Assembly (NCBI GenBank): GCA_013398615.1
Contig: VZSR01002340.1
Coordinates: 11,235,539-11,299,538, forward strand
Source: Brachypodius melanocephalos
Lineage: Eukaryota; Chordata; Aves; Passeriformes; Pycnonotidae
Reading direction: 5' to 3'
DNA: 64,000 bases
The position numbers and the translations under genes are program-made. Positions 38,388 to 51,500 of the stretch are shown piece by piece. How positions within the stretch are numbered: the stretch's first letter is position 1; each line of letters opens with the position of its first letter. Below the pieces are notes generated by a model, which was given only the letters and a program-made list of their open reading frames with translations, had not been told where the DNA came from and did no database searches.

Positions 38388-41300
38388 CCCTGTCCAGGGA
38401 ACTACTTATTTACAAGGGCAGTGCTCATCATTCACAACCATCTGCTCAGTTCTGCTCAGAACTAAGTAAACAAGGCTGTGGAGAACTGAGCAAATGCTTT
38501 AGCTTTTGCAACATTAGACAGTTCTGCTCTAGCACCGTCTGATGTAGATATGGTTGACACACTTAAAAGACAGAAGTGGAAACTGAAAAGTAGCTTGGCT
38601 AATAATGTCCCATGCTAGAACCTGCTTTGGCAGTGGAATAGATAAGATCATGTAATAGAGCTTTTCCATCTCTGGTTTCTAAACTCACCATAGGATTCAG
38701 GAGATGGTGAATCAACATGGTTAACAGATACTTCTACTTTGTTTTGCTGGCGTCCTTATTGCTCTGTATCTCCTTATTACCCTGGCGATAAAAGAAAACC
38801 CCAAAACATATGATGCAGGTAGGGAGGCACAGAGGTCTGAGACAAATGAGGTTAAATAAAAATTTCTTATAGCACACTTCAGAAGGTAACTAAGCTGAGC
38901 TGTTCTTCAGGTTGTCTGGGGGACCTGGTTCAAAAACCTTCCTGAACCAGGCATATGAAATTAGAGTTTTCATCCGTGTAAAATGCCTTCCATATCAACA
39001 GCAAATTGACTGTCTTTCAAGCCACAAAGGCAGGATCCTTCCCATGCATGAGGATTGCCTGATTTTTATTAGTTAGGACAGGAAAGTGAAGGATTAGTGG
39101 TTGAAGTAACAGTTAGTCAAAGTCCTGGGATATTTTGCATGCAGAGATGCACTCAGCATTGCCAATGCATGAGAAAACTTCTGGGTTTTGAAGCACAGAG
39201 GTTACCAACTGGTTTAATTTCTTTGACAAACACAAACCTACAAGGAGCTATGAAAAAAGTAACTTATTTATATTCACTTTTTGATGTCAGGTAGAAGTTC
39301 AGCTCCTTTTCCTGGCAATGAAACAGTCTCAAAGCAACCATTTTCTGTGTCCCATTTATAATGATATTCTGAGAACAAAAAAAAGACAAAACAACCCACC
39401 CATCTCAGAAAATGTGACTATCAGATGCTTAAACCTTCTGGTAAAAGAAGAAAGAGGAATTGAGGTTGAATTTTGGGACAGAGACTTCCAAAAGTCAGAA
39501 CTACTGGTAGAAAAGAAAGAATCCAGATGAAGGAACCTCTTTTTTATTTCCTGTTATGCTAGGGGAGGTCACTACTCCGATGAAACAGTGGAAGGGCAGA
39601 GGTATAGAGGAGACTCTGTAAAACTGAATGTGAATGCTGATGTCGGCAGCAGGTAGAGCAGCACAGGGCAGAAGGTTCCAAGTTGCTCCAGGCAAGCTGG
39701 CACATCCACATGGCAAAAAGCCTTTCTGTGGTACTAGATCAGGTCCAGAAGTACAGCTCAGCAGCCTCAGCTCTCCCGCTCATTCCATGGCGCAGTGAAA
39801 ATAAACCCATTGTACCACCGGGGCTGAAATGCTGAGCCATTATTTTTCTTTCATAATGTCTGTTTCCAAGCTGGCTGTGCCTCTGTGCAAGGTGTAATGT
39901 GGGTAACATTCACTGGGAAACATTGGCAGGGCGTGGATCGTTTTCTAGGAGGCTTCTTTGCTCACTGGCAAAGAGAAAATACCTCCTTCACACCCCCGCA
40001 CATGCTGTCCCAGAGGAACACAGAACAGAGCAGTGCCTTCTCCAAACATGCACTTGCCAGGTCTGTTCTTTAAAGGGCCTGCAAGTCTCTGGGAACACCA
40101 GGAGCACTGCCTAGAATGCCATATATATCCTACAAGATGCATTAATTCATGAGTGTGCCATCCTCCTACGTAGACTGTGCCCGCAGCCTCTTCTGAGACT
40201 GTCCCAGGGAGAAACTGCTCCTGGCTTCATGTCCCACAGGAGTGTGGCATCACCCAGGAGCACTGACAATGTCACTGACTGGCTGGAAACTGTGACATTG
40301 GGAAGCCCAGTCCCTTTCTCCACATCACCACTTCCACCCTTGGCTCTGCCCATGGTGTCATCTGCTCAGCAGTGGGTCTGGGGACCTCTGCAAAACAGAG
40401 CTCTGCCTCTCACAGCAGGGGCTGAGCTCTGCATTAAGCCTGTTTAGGAAGATTAAAGAGTAAGGAATATTAGGATCTTTTCTATCCTACCTCTCTCTGT
40501 GCAAGTAAATGGCTCATAAGAGGAGACAGAAAACCTCACCTTAAGCACTTTCCAAAAAGTAAGCAAGCAAGCAAGTCCCCCACCCAAGTCTGCCTGTTAA
40601 TGTAAATTGCAGAAATTATCCTTTTAAGAGATAAAGGGGAGAGATGGAACAGAGAATATGATTGTGCCTTGCAGCCAATTTTAGAGGGAAGCTGATCTGG
40701 GTCTGGCATAATGCTGGCTCAAATTTCACCTGTAAAAGCCCTGTAGACATTAAAAAAGCATTCATTATCCATCCAGACACAAAAAACTCATTATGCACTA
40801 TTTTTCCAATCTTGCTAACTATGTTCCTGCTGAAGGACAGTATTACCTGCTTCCTCCAAATTGCTTGCAGCTCATGGGGATTGTTTTTAATGACACAGAA
40901 AGTTTTTGGCTAGGCTTCTCCCAAATGACCATGGACCTACCTGTATGGATTCCTGGTTCCTCTTTAAAGTGTTCAGGTACAACATGATCCCAAGGCCTGC
41001 CTGTCTTTGCCATTTCTTGGGATATTCACACATAACAATCAAGTGTCTTGTTGCCCATAGCCAGAAGAGTTCAGCTAGAATCTGATAGCCCAAGGGAGGC
41101 ATTTTCCACATTTCCGAATATAAAAAATCCTGTGCTGTCTAACAAAGGACACCAAATATCTTCCCTGATCTATTTAGCCATTTTTCTACAATTTCCCTCC
41201 TGCATAGTAGAGAAAGGTCTATCTTGAATTTAATGATAAATGTAGACATCTCTATTAAAGGCTCAGCTGGCCTCTATAATTAGGTATTATTTCAATTGTG

Positions 41301-41585
41301 CTTAGACTTTTATTAGCACTTTGGCTTCAGGAGGAAATGTGTTGTATCTGCCTTTAACCATGACATCACAGCTGTTAGTACAGCAATAACCTCCAAGAAC
41401 CACAGACAATTTTTTTTCTTGAGCAAAGGCAGCAATTGCACCTCATGGTCAGATGTTAAGAGAAGTTTTGTCACTTTATTACACTGCAGGGCACAGGTAC
41501 CACCCTGGGTGTGCTGCCTGCCTGTCATCTCCAGGCTGAAACCAGGGTCCTGCCCTCTGAAGGCACCAAGTCTGTCTGCCTACTC
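38388..41585. other. Non-coding stretch
   Basis: No gene recognised. Contains a short AAGC run (40561-40575). Overlapping frames of 60-83 codons at 39.8-40.9 kb are unconvincing. Confidence 0.55.
40561..40575. repeat. (AAGC)n, about 3.75 copies
   Basis: Short perfect tetranucleotide run. Confidence 0.9.
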
Positions 41586-42288
41586 TGGTCACAACAACCC
41601 CCTGCAGCTCCACGCTGGGGACAGAGTGGTTGGAAAGTGCATGGTGGGAAAGGCCCTGGGGGTGCTGGTTACAGTGGCTGAAGGTGAGCCAGGTGTGGTC
41701 AGGTGGCCAAGAAGGTCAATGGCACTTGGCTTGGGTCACCAATGGTATGGCAGCAAGACCAGGACAGTGATTGTGCCCCTGTGTTGGGCACTGGTGAGGC
41801 CACACCTCAAATCCTGTGTCCAGTTCTGGGCCTGTCACTGCAAGATGGATATTGAGGGCCTGGAGTGTGTCCAGAGAAGGGAATGGAGATGGGGAATGAT
41901 TTGGAGCACAAGCCTGATGAGGACTGGCTGACAGAGCTGGGTGGGGAGAAAAGGAGGCTCAGAAGGAACCTTCTCACTCTCCTGACAGGAGGGTGCAGCC
42001 AGGTCAGGTTGGTCTCTTCTCCCAGACCACCTGCAGCAGGACAAGGAGAAGTGATGTCAAGCTGCACCAGGGGAGGTTCAGGTTGGACATCAGGGGATAC
42101 TTTTTCCTGGAAAGAGTTGTCAAACATTGGAACAGGCTGCCCAGAGAGGTGATAGAGAATCCATCCATGGAGGTGCTCAAGAAATGACTGGACTCAGTGC
42201 TTTGGTCTAATTGATGTGGTGGTGTTTGGTCAAAGGTTGAACTTAACTTTGAGGTCTTTTCAAACCTAACTGATTCTGTGATTCTATG
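41586..42288 (+). mobile_element. CR1 LINE, 3' part (about 700 bp)
   Basis: Starts at TCACAACAACCCCCTGCAGC and proceeds through the CR1 ORF2 C-terminal region. One plus frame still reads [14 protein letters not shown] near 41790-41832, followed by [11 protein letters not shown], the conserved CR1 segment. It ends with GGCTGCCCAGAGAGGTGATA, the 3' UTR and the tail GATTCTGTGATTCTATGG. The apparent 170-codon frame at 41419-41931 is mostly this element, not a host gene. Truncated and inactive. Confidence 0.95.
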
Positions 42289-44613
42289 GCTGCATGGACA
42301 GGACCTTATCGAGGTAACACCTGGCTTTTTTTGGTTGCATGACTAGTCAGAAATTTTTACCCAAGTTATATTGCCACAGAATATCTCTGGCTTCTCTGGG
42401 GCTGCTCTGCAAAGACCTTACACCAGAGCCATGCTGGTAGGAAGGAGGAAGTGTGTGGCACATGGCAGGGAGCTTCCTCTGGAGCTGAGCTTCCCAAAGA
42501 TGTTCTTACCCTGTGAGCAGGTAAAGGTGTCCTTTGGTGGCTTGTGCGTATGTGTGACAGCTGCTGCCTGTTCTATCAGAGCAGAGTGCTTTTGGGAACC
42601 CTCACTCTAAGCATGTTGCAGCTTTTTCCTCAAGACCCAAAGGTAACTTGGAACTACATATTTTTTCCAAGGAACATAGCTCTAGCTTGAGTATGTTCTT
42701 CTGTGGAGCTCTAATTTAACAAAAGCAGGCACTGGCAGTAAGCAATACTTAGTAAAACAGCTTAACACTATCCAGATTCCCACAATGTGAAAGCACAACG
42801 GAAAGAGAAGTGTAGGGGAGGATTTTCTTGCCATGGCTAAAGGCATCCTGCACTGAAAGGGTTTTTCCCTGTGCAGATTCCTCAGAAGAAAATAGAATGG
42901 TAGACTCAGTGCTACACAGTAGATGAATCACCTCTTATCTGGAAACCTGGGTCCCAGAGTGGATGGCTGGCAGACAATTTGGTGCCATGCAGTACGAGAT
43001 GGTCCCAGAACCAGAGAGAAGCTGTGTTATGATGCCAAGTGAAGTGCCAGCCCTGCACTGATGGACTGTGAGACAGGAGACAGCTGAGGGAATTTTCAGC
43101 CAGAGATTGTGAGATTTGGCAAGTCTGGGACTGGCACTGCAAAGATGTTTGCAAAACTAGCTTGAGGTGACAGTGTTGTGTTTAAAGAATCTTGTATTTA
43201 TTTGTACTTAAAAAGACAACAGAAAAATCACCAGCCTCAGGCTTTCTTCAGCTCTGCAGTCATTTGGAATCTCTAGTAAAACTGTGTTTCAAGATAAGAG
43301 CAAAAACCTAAGGAAGTGAATAGAGGATATTTGATTGTTTTCCTGCAGATTTTGGTCTGTGCCTCTTCCACTAGATGGCTGAATTCCTATTAAAGAACCT
43401 ACATGGCAAACCTTTGCATGCACATGCATCACCTGTGAGGATTAAAACAAATGTTCATCAATCTCATGTTTATTTCGCCAAAGCACGTGGAGGGAAGCAA
43501 CAAGAAAAGCCTTAAATGGTGAGAAGTATTTGGAGGTGGATCCCCTGCACACTCTTCTAAAGATTCTTTCCCTCCATATTGTTCTTCTCCCACACTGTTT
43601 TTCCTCTTGAATCCTAGAAGTTTGTTTTTTTTTTTTTCCCCCACAAGTTCCTATGCTGTATACTTACAATGCTACAATTTAAGAGTAGGAGAGGAGAATT
43701 CCTATTTTTAGTTCCAGCATATAAAATGTTATCTGGGGACAGGTCATTTTATCCTAAGTGATCAAGCAGAAAAAGGATATGGCAAGAAATCAAACCTTAG
43801 AAAGGATATTCATGTGGTTAAGGCATTAGCCTGTTAATTCTTGAGATTTGTGTTTCTTTTCTGGCTCTCTGACAGCCTCCTTAGGCCCCTCATGGGTTAA
43901 CTTCTGTTTCTCGCTTCCCTTCCTGCAGTATGGGGATAATGCTAACTTATCCAACAGCTTGGTTCAATGAGGATAAATTAATTACTCTGTGACAGATTTT
44001 CAAACACATTAGTGCTTGCTGCCACAACAAAGCCCTTTATGTAAACAAATACCCCTGGGAAAACAAGACGCTGGATTTAAAGATTGCTTTTGAGATAAAT
44101 TCCTATACCAGCACTCCCACCATGGGCACACACCCAGACCAAACGGAGAAAAAAGGGGACAAATGTATGGTGTCATGCTTTAAAGATCTTGAAAATCAGC
44201 CAAATCTGTGAAATGTTAAGGAGACTTAATGCAATATTTATGCATCCTGGGGCTAGTTCTCAGGAATGCTGAGTACCCTCTGCTCCCCACTGACTATGAG
44301 TTGTTGGCATTCAGCAAATTCAGATGGAAAATAATCATTTAGTGAACAAAGGGCATTTGGATTAAGCTTTATTCCTCAACCTGTGCATTTTCACAAATGC
44401 AAAAGCCCTTAACCATAAAGAGTCCCACAAAGCTTAACTGCTGCAGCATCTGCATGCTTGGCGATCTGTGTCTTAAAATACTAAACAGGTACTGAGTCAT
44501 CTCTTTCCTTCCTCTCTGATTGTTCCCCCAATCCATGAAAACGTCTTTGTGTGGCTCCCAAGAAGGCAGCCAGGGAAGAAAATGAGTGAGGATTTTGCCA
44601 TTATTTTCTTAAG

Positions 44614-44679
44614 ATGGCCTTTGGTCTCCCCTTCTTTCTCATATGGATCTTGGATGGAGTCCCAAAGCTTCAGCAGCCT
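44614..44679 (+). other. Candidate signal-peptide-like first coding exon (22 codons)
   Basis: ATG in strong context (A at -3, G at +4) opens a frame whose first half is hydrophobic (MAFGLPFFLIWIL, then D-G-V-P), signal-peptide-like in length and composition. After exactly 22 codons comes CCT then GTAAGC, a good donor (GT at 44680-44681). The frame also runs on to a stop near 44868, so it need not be spliced. No promoter or partner exon is identified. Confidence 0.15.
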
Positions 44680-44774
44680 GTAAGCACACCCCAAAACCCA
44701 CTGGCAGATTGGAATCCTTCTCCCTTGCACCTGTTTTCCTTTATAAGATGTGGGGAGAACGATGTGATTTTCCG

Positions 44775-44790
44775 ATTGGTCAAAACCAAT
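44775..44790. repeat. Inverted CCAAT-box pair
   Basis: ATTGGT CAAA ACCAAT: two CCAAT pentamers in opposite orientation, 4 bp apart, with further short complementary arms GATGT (44761-44765) and ACATC (44794-44798). It could be a double NF-Y site or a small hairpin. Confidence 0.6.
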
Positions 44791-45030
44791 GTGACATCTT
44801 TCAGTTTCTTGGAAAAGCAGCTGGTTTATTTCTACCTGAAAATGGACTTTAATTCCTTTCTAATCTGAGACAGCTTTTAAAAGTCGATTAACAATAACAC
44901 CTGGCTTTTGTGGATGCGTTTGAACCAATGCTTGCTCATCTCAAAACACGTTACCTTTGAGGAAGTTTACACCCAGACCTGAGCTTGGTGTGGAACCGTG
45001 GATAAAATCTTTCCTTCGAGTCCATGTGGG

Positions 45031-45093
45031 AGTGGGATTTCATAGGTGCAGAGTGGGATTTTGTAGGTGTAGAGTGGGATTTTGTGGGTGCAG
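45031..45093. repeat. 21-bp tandem repeat, three copies
   Basis: Units at 45031-45051, 45052-45072 and 45073-45093 all begin AGTGGGATTT and end AGGTGCAG, AGGTGTAG or GGGTGCAG. The period is a multiple of three, so minus frames read heptapeptide repeats such as T-Y-K-I-P-L-C. It directly abuts the CpG-rich patch to the right. Confidence 0.95.
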
Positions 45094-45590
45094 AGGACCG
45101 GGGTGCGATGGTGGGAGCTGCTGCTGAGGAAGCAGCGTGTGACTGGACACGGCCTCACGGACGGGCCTGAAGGCCGGAGTGACGCTCCCCTCGCTGGCAG
45201 AGCGTCCGGCCGGGCCCGGGCGGATCAAAACCTGAAAAACAAACCAAAGCCAAGCCCGGGCTGAAAGGCACACAAAGCTCGTGCCCAGAGCTGCAGCCCC
45301 CATCCCTCATCCACGCCTCACGGAACATTTGCTGGGAGCAGCGCACGCCGAGCGCAGGGCAGTGCGGGAAGGGAAATGCCGCGGGGGCCGTCAGTACTGC
45401 GGGCCCTGTTTACCAACCAGGGCACGCTCCCTCGGCTCGGCAGCATCGCCCCTCCTCGCTGGTGACCAGCTTTGCCTCAGACCCACCTCAGAGCTCTGTT
45501 GTTTTTGGCGGGGCCTGCGACCCCGGGCAACCCAGCCCGGTGTTTGAGCCTTGCCCAGCGCGTTGCAGAACGGAGAACACACGGGTTTTT
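45090..45590. promoter_or_regulatory. Second, smaller CpG island (orphan)
   Basis: About 500 bp of GC-rich sequence with dozens of CpG dinucleotides in otherwise AT-rich DNA, including CGTCCGGCCGGGCCCGGGCG near 45205 and several GC boxes. No ATG-led frame with recognisable product and no matched splice pair is evident. It could be an alternative promoter, an intragenic orphan island, an enhancer or an unmethylated relic. Open frames of up to 88 codons here are composition effects. Confidence 0.65.
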
Positions 45591-48500
45591 GTTTCAAAGA
45601 TATTGCTTAAAATAACTCCATCTCTAGAAAGTTGAAGTTGGACACCACCCCCTTCCACCTCTTGTGCCTCGCTCTCCCCTCTTCGCACAGCTGTGGCTCC
45701 CGTAGGGACCTGAAGACAGATGTGCCATGAGGATCTGGTTATCATTGCTTGTTCCCACCCCCACCAAAAAAAAGTTTTTAAAAAAAAGGTATTTCTTTCT
45801 CTGGGCTGCTGGACAACAGCAAGTGTCTGTGAGAAGAAGCGGGGAAGTAAATCATTGGCTGAAAAACATCCCCTGCTCCCTTTCCACACCCCCCCGTCAT
45901 CCTGAGCTCTCTTCAAACACGTTTTTAAACATACCAGTTTTGGTCTGGTTTCCTGGATGGCACATCTTCGTGTCTAGCTGGGCTCCATCCATTTCCTCAT
46001 GAGACAGGGTAGAACCAAGGTGACAAGATTGATGAAACAATTTGAACGAGGGGAATGGGTGAGGAAACCCTCCCAGGAAATCAGTGGAAGTGGAGCAAAG
46101 GAGTACTTTTATTGAAAGGCATTGAGCAAATCTGTTCCAGGAGAGAAAAGGTAATTTATATTCTAGAGACATAATTTGGCATTTCCTCTTGTTTGTCCTA
46201 CCAAAATGATGAACTGACTAGTTTCATTTTATTTTATTTATTTTTTATTTTAAATTCAGTACCTGAATTTGCCCATGTTTCATTTTCTTTTGCGGTTTCG
46301 AGGTGGGAGAGTTAAAATGCCTGCCTCACCTAGAGTTCAGAAGCAACCAAGTTACTTCCACTTCTGGAGGGTCCTGTATTTTATTCCAAATTGGCACAAG
46401 ATCTGTTCGGTTATTCTTAGCCTTCCTGACACCTTTTTGCTTTTGTTACATTAATGCATGGATGTGAAGAGGGAAGGGACTCTGGCTTCTGGATCCTGTT
46501 CCACTGAGCTGCTAATTCACATTAAGAAAGGTCAAGTCTAATAGAGCACTGCCTTATGCTGAGGCCAAGAGGAAAAGCAGTACATTTGAAAACTCACTTT
46601 CCAGGTGTATTAACCCCTTCAAGTGCTATTAGGCTGTGTATCTGTCAAGCGGTAGCTCTTTTATGGAGGAGCCCAGATAAACTGGCTTATTTCTCAGCTT
46701 TCAACTCCAATTCTCTCTAGCTCAGATCACATCTCTCCTACATTCCTGCTTAATCTCACCTTGTATCAGGCTGTTGCCTGCCAGGAGTAAAGACTCTCCT
46801 CCCTACTAGGGTGTGGAGTCTGTACATGTCTGTTTATTTATCAGGGCACTCTATGCAGAGTGAAAAAGGCAGCAAAATCACCTAAACAGGATCATGTAAT
46901 CAAAAAATTTTTTTGGTTTTTTGATAGGAAAATGCAAAGGTACGTTCTTGGGTGCAGTTGGAAGAGTTTTCCTTCTTAGAGAAAGCTAGAAGTGTGAGGG
47001 GATCCCATGCACAGGGGAATTGACTTTTGCTACTTGTATTCCAGCTGTGAAATAAAGGACCTGAGTAACCTAGAGGTCCTAGCTTCTGCCTGACACCCTG
47101 CATATGTCATTGTAAAATATGATGACAAAAGAGAGGAAGGCTGGATGGCTGCTCAGAAGGTGCTTAGGGAAATGGAAACAAAGTTCATCAGCTGACAGAC
47201 AGAAATACATCTGTTTATCTTGAGCAGAAGTAAGAGGTATGAAGAGTGAAAGAAAATTTGCTTTTGTTGAAAAAGAGAAATACAGATCATGGTATTTGGC
47301 CACAACACAAAACCTGAGGCTGATTTGAACACTTTAAGAAAACAGAACTCTGGGCTCAGCCTCAAGGGAAGGAACAAACAATTTACTTTTCACTCTGTCT
47401 CAGTTCAGACCAAGTTAAGAAATGCTCTTCTGTAACAGAGGCAGTGCATGATGAAAAAAACAAAGCAAAACTAACTCTCTGGGATTGTGGGTGGTTCTGC
47501 ACAGAGCTTGGTGCTGACCTGACTTCTGCAAGGGGAGAGCCCCAGGCAGTCCAGTGAACATAGATGCACAGCCAGCATTGGCTCGCAGTGCCCAAATGAA
47601 CTTGTTAAAATACAAAAGGTCTGCAAAAGGAAATGAAAACAAAACAAGAGAGATATCCCAGCTGTGTATATTCTACTCTTTCAGGATGTCTACTTCTACA
47701 GGGAACCTTTCTCCTTAACCTCAAAACAGTTAATTCTCAAATCTTTTTTTCGAAGAGGAGCTACTTTAGTGGTGGGTTTTTCTTCTGAACATACGGTGTG
47801 TAGTTTATGTCTCTCAGTGAGACTACATGTGTGATTTTTTTATATATCTTTCTATGCACATGGAGACTTAAAGGTTCCTGAACCATTTAATGGAAGCTGT
47901 GTATGATGACCTTTGCAAAGCTCCTCTGGACAGTGGCAATCTCAAATAAAACCTACAGCTAGCACTAGAGTTGGCACAATATTCCAGATGTCCCTTTCCT
48001 CACAAATAAGGACTGGTGAGAAGCCACACTGACCAGGTGACACAATGGGGAGCAGCAGTGATATTTGCTGGAGAGCTAAGGGATGGATCCCAAGTCGGTG
48101 GCATATGGTGCTCCTGGTCAGCACTGCCCTTTTCCAGGCACTCTGACGCCCCACTAGGCTGGCAGGCACCCTCCCTCCAGGACGGGAACTCCCTCAGTGT
48201 TGGCTGGGAGAAGAAATTCAAGTCTTTGCCCTGTGTCCTTCGAGAAAACAAGAATCTCTCAGTTTGCATTTATGAGAAGATTTCACATTTGATTCCAGCT
48301 GGAGGGAAATAGAGAAAAAACACACCCTTTCCTTAGCCAGGCTGGAGGTTGTCTGCACACACAGACTGGGACTGTAGGTTATTCCACCATGGTTTGAGTA
48401 TGCCCCACTTCCCAGCCCTGCCAAGAAAGTCTTGATCCCAGGGAAAAGCAGCACATCCTCAGGTGTGAAGGCCTTGGAGGTGGGCAAAGCACGAGGTGTG

Positions 48501-51500
48501 GCTGAGACAGGCTTTATGCCACTCCATTTGGCACAGCTAATGACAAGGTTCCCCTTTGGCTTGCCAGGAGGGGCTGCTGCCTGCAGAGCACCTTCAGTGT
48601 GTAGCTCAACTGTGAGAATATGCATGTTGGGAAAGTCTGCTCAGGGCTTTCGTCGCTGGTTATTGGTTTCATGATGGCCAAGGCATTTTTGCGCAGAATC
48701 AGAAATCCTAGAAAGAGTCCCAAAACACAAAGTTGTTCAAAATCTGAACTGTTTCTGAGGGAAGAGGCTGAGTTCCGACTGTTATAGATGGAAGATGCCA
48801 AGTCTGGATCCAGACATAGATTTCTTGAGAAAAGCTCACATGTGAGAGTGCAATCTCTTCCCCAAAGGAAATAAGGGTGAGATATGCAGTTCAAATTTTG
48901 CCACACCTTATGTGTGCATAAATGTGAAGTTCCAGGTGAGACATCTCTGCTTAAATCAGTGAGGGACTCTGCAGGTGCAGGCATAGGACAAGAGCCAGCG
49001 GTCCAGCTGGCCTTGCAGCCCTCTCCAGCTTTGAAGGACAGGATCTGCTTTGGAGAGGAATGGGAACCCAGATGGGAAGAAGATGGGAACCAGTGAGCAC
49101 AAACTGTGCAGGGGTGGGAGAAAGCTGAAGCATCAAACAGATGTCACCCTGAAGTCCCAATTCCCACTAGTTGTCTTTAGCAGGCTGCTGTGAATAAAAT
49201 ACCTGGAAAATGGCATTTTGTGTCACCTCTGTCCTGCTCACCTTTCTGCTGCTCAAGAAGGGAGCATCTGTTACAGCGTCTGGTCTGCACTAGTGGGTGT
49301 GGTAAATGGTTTCATATAGCACCAGCTGTGGGCTCCAGCAGGATTATGTTTAAACATCCCTGTGCTGTTTTCTTTACCTTCTATTGTCTCACATTCTGCC
49401 GTGGACTGCAGCAAGGCCAGGGAGGAGGGCAGGACAATTAGATGCAGAGCATTAACGATCGTGATAAGAAGAAGAACCGATGCTGAATGCAATTCCCATT
49501 TCTCATTACTATGCTACTGTAGCTATGGTTTGGCTGTCCTCCTGGCCTTGGCAAACACAATTCACTTCATCTCCTGCTTCTCCTGTTGGCTGAGCTCCCA
49601 TCCTCCTCTTGGCTCCTGCAGCCAAACTCCTGGCTGGCTGCACTAATCCCACATAATATTTCACGCAAATTTATATGAAGCCCGTTACAAAGCTCAGCAA
49701 GGAGACACTGTTTCTTTTTCTTGATACAATTAATCACTTGTAGCTCTGCTCCAAGGACCAGCCTGTCTCCTGTGTAACTGCTCCTTTCTGTCAACTGGGC
49801 TGAGAAAGTGTAGTACCACCGAGGGCAGGGAGAAAACACTCTCTCGCTCCCTCTCCCACAAAATCCCTCTCCTGAAAAAGGAGAAAAGGCCCCTTGCCTC
49901 CCTCCTACCTGTCCCACACGATGCTGGAGCGAGTGCTGGCAGAGATGGCCCCCTTGTCCTGCAGCCCAACCTCCCTCCATGCAGCCTGGGCTGCCCTCCT
50001 GCCTGCTCAACACCTTGGTGAATACCCTCCAGCTGCTCCCCTTTCTCATCTTGTTGCTGGGAATATTGCACAGGATTGCCTCCTTTAGTTTCCATTGCTT
50101 CATGCTGTCTGGTTAATCTTTTGGTGCACAACTCCTTCTTCACCCCTCCTTTACCCACCCCTCAGTGTTTTCAAGTATTTCTAGTTTGTGGCTGTTTAAT
50201 TTTTGGATTTTGTTGGTTTTGTTTTGTTTTTTGTTTTTTTGGTTTTTTAATACCCCAGAAAGTTAGCCCACAGTCTAATGTTTCTGTGGCTGAACAGAAG
50301 ACCCAAGTCTCTGGGCTCGTCAATCCAGGACCTCACACTAGTACTGAAATTCAGAGAAACAGGGAAAAAAAAATGGATCTGTTTTCAGCTTGTAACTGTG
50401 GGTGTCCACTCCTTTACTCGATACTTCCTTCCTGGTCTGTCTGGCACATCTCCCACTTTCTGGTCTTCCTCCTTGTCTCAAGTGTAGCATCAAGAAAGTG
50501 ATTAACAAACATATGCTTCACAAAACCCTGTATCTCCCTTTTTAGCATCAGGCCCAGAGAGCAGTTGAAAGACGCAATCTGTTTTCTGCTATTCCTACAA
50601 AATATGGGGTGGTCTTTGGGTTCAATAAGAGATAGCAAAGGAAAAAGTAGTTTAATTTTGTGTTTAGGCATTCTTAAGACAAATGCTAGAAGAACTGGCT
50701 GTATTTATTTTTCAGGCTAAGTACCCAGAATGTCCCATTTTTCCCTCCCAGAATAAACTCAGGCCATGTGTGGTAAAAGAAGGAAACTAAATTAGAAGCT
50801 GGCCTTTTTCTCATTTCCCACTCCACAGATTCATTATGGGAATGTTCTGTATTCTCTGAAGCACAACCACTGATTGCTGTTAAGTGAAATGCTCTTGCCC
50901 AATAGCTGTGGTTCCTGTGTTCAAAGCATATTTACAAGTTCCCAAGGAATTTGGGGAACAAATCTATTATAGTCCAGAAATATTTTCCAGTTGTCACTGG
51001 CTTACCTGCCAGAGAAGTATTTCCTCTCAGCAGAGAGTTATCTTTCGATGGCTCTCCAAGCTGGTGCATTTCAGGAACCTATTTGCAACCTGAGATTAGA
51101 ACAATAACCAAACCAATGGGAAGGGAGGTTGCAGTCTCATCTATCAGGCAAAACCATTTCTGGAGGTCAAATTTGCATGACACCTTTCTCACCTTTTTTT
51201 TTTTTTAATGATACAGTAATTTCCTTCTAACTTGATGCAGTATCTGAACAGCTGAACAAGAAGCAGTACTTGGTGGCACTTATCTAGAAATTGTGGCATC
51301 AAAGTGAATAAAATGTCAACAGAACAAACTGTGGGAGAAAGCCATGCTATGAATCTGATATTTATCCAACACTTCATCCTCTTCTGATCAGGAAATCTCC
51401 AAACCATTGGCTTCCAGAGAATGGGACAGCATACAAAGGGAAAGATCACACCTGGAAGAAATAGGAACCTGTTTCTTATACATTTTTTTGGTAAGCAAAT

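Larger units (their letters stand above)
42289..45030. other. Non-coding stretch
   Basis: No gene recognised with confidence. Contains a T13 run at 43625-43637 and a low-repeat segment at about 43,945-44,110 with TTAATTA and forkhead-like GTAAACAAA words (possible enhancer). It also holds a short signal-peptide-like frame at 44614 and an inverted CCAAT pair at 44775-44790. Confidence 0.55.

Noticed and set aside
41419..41931. 170-codon plus-strand frame
   Set aside because: Most of it is the decayed ORF2 C-terminus of a CR1 element, not a host gene.
48218..48984. Adjacent minus-strand frames of 135 and 156 codons
   Set aside because: Different frames overlap each other, with no recognisable domains or splice signals. 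Treated as chance.
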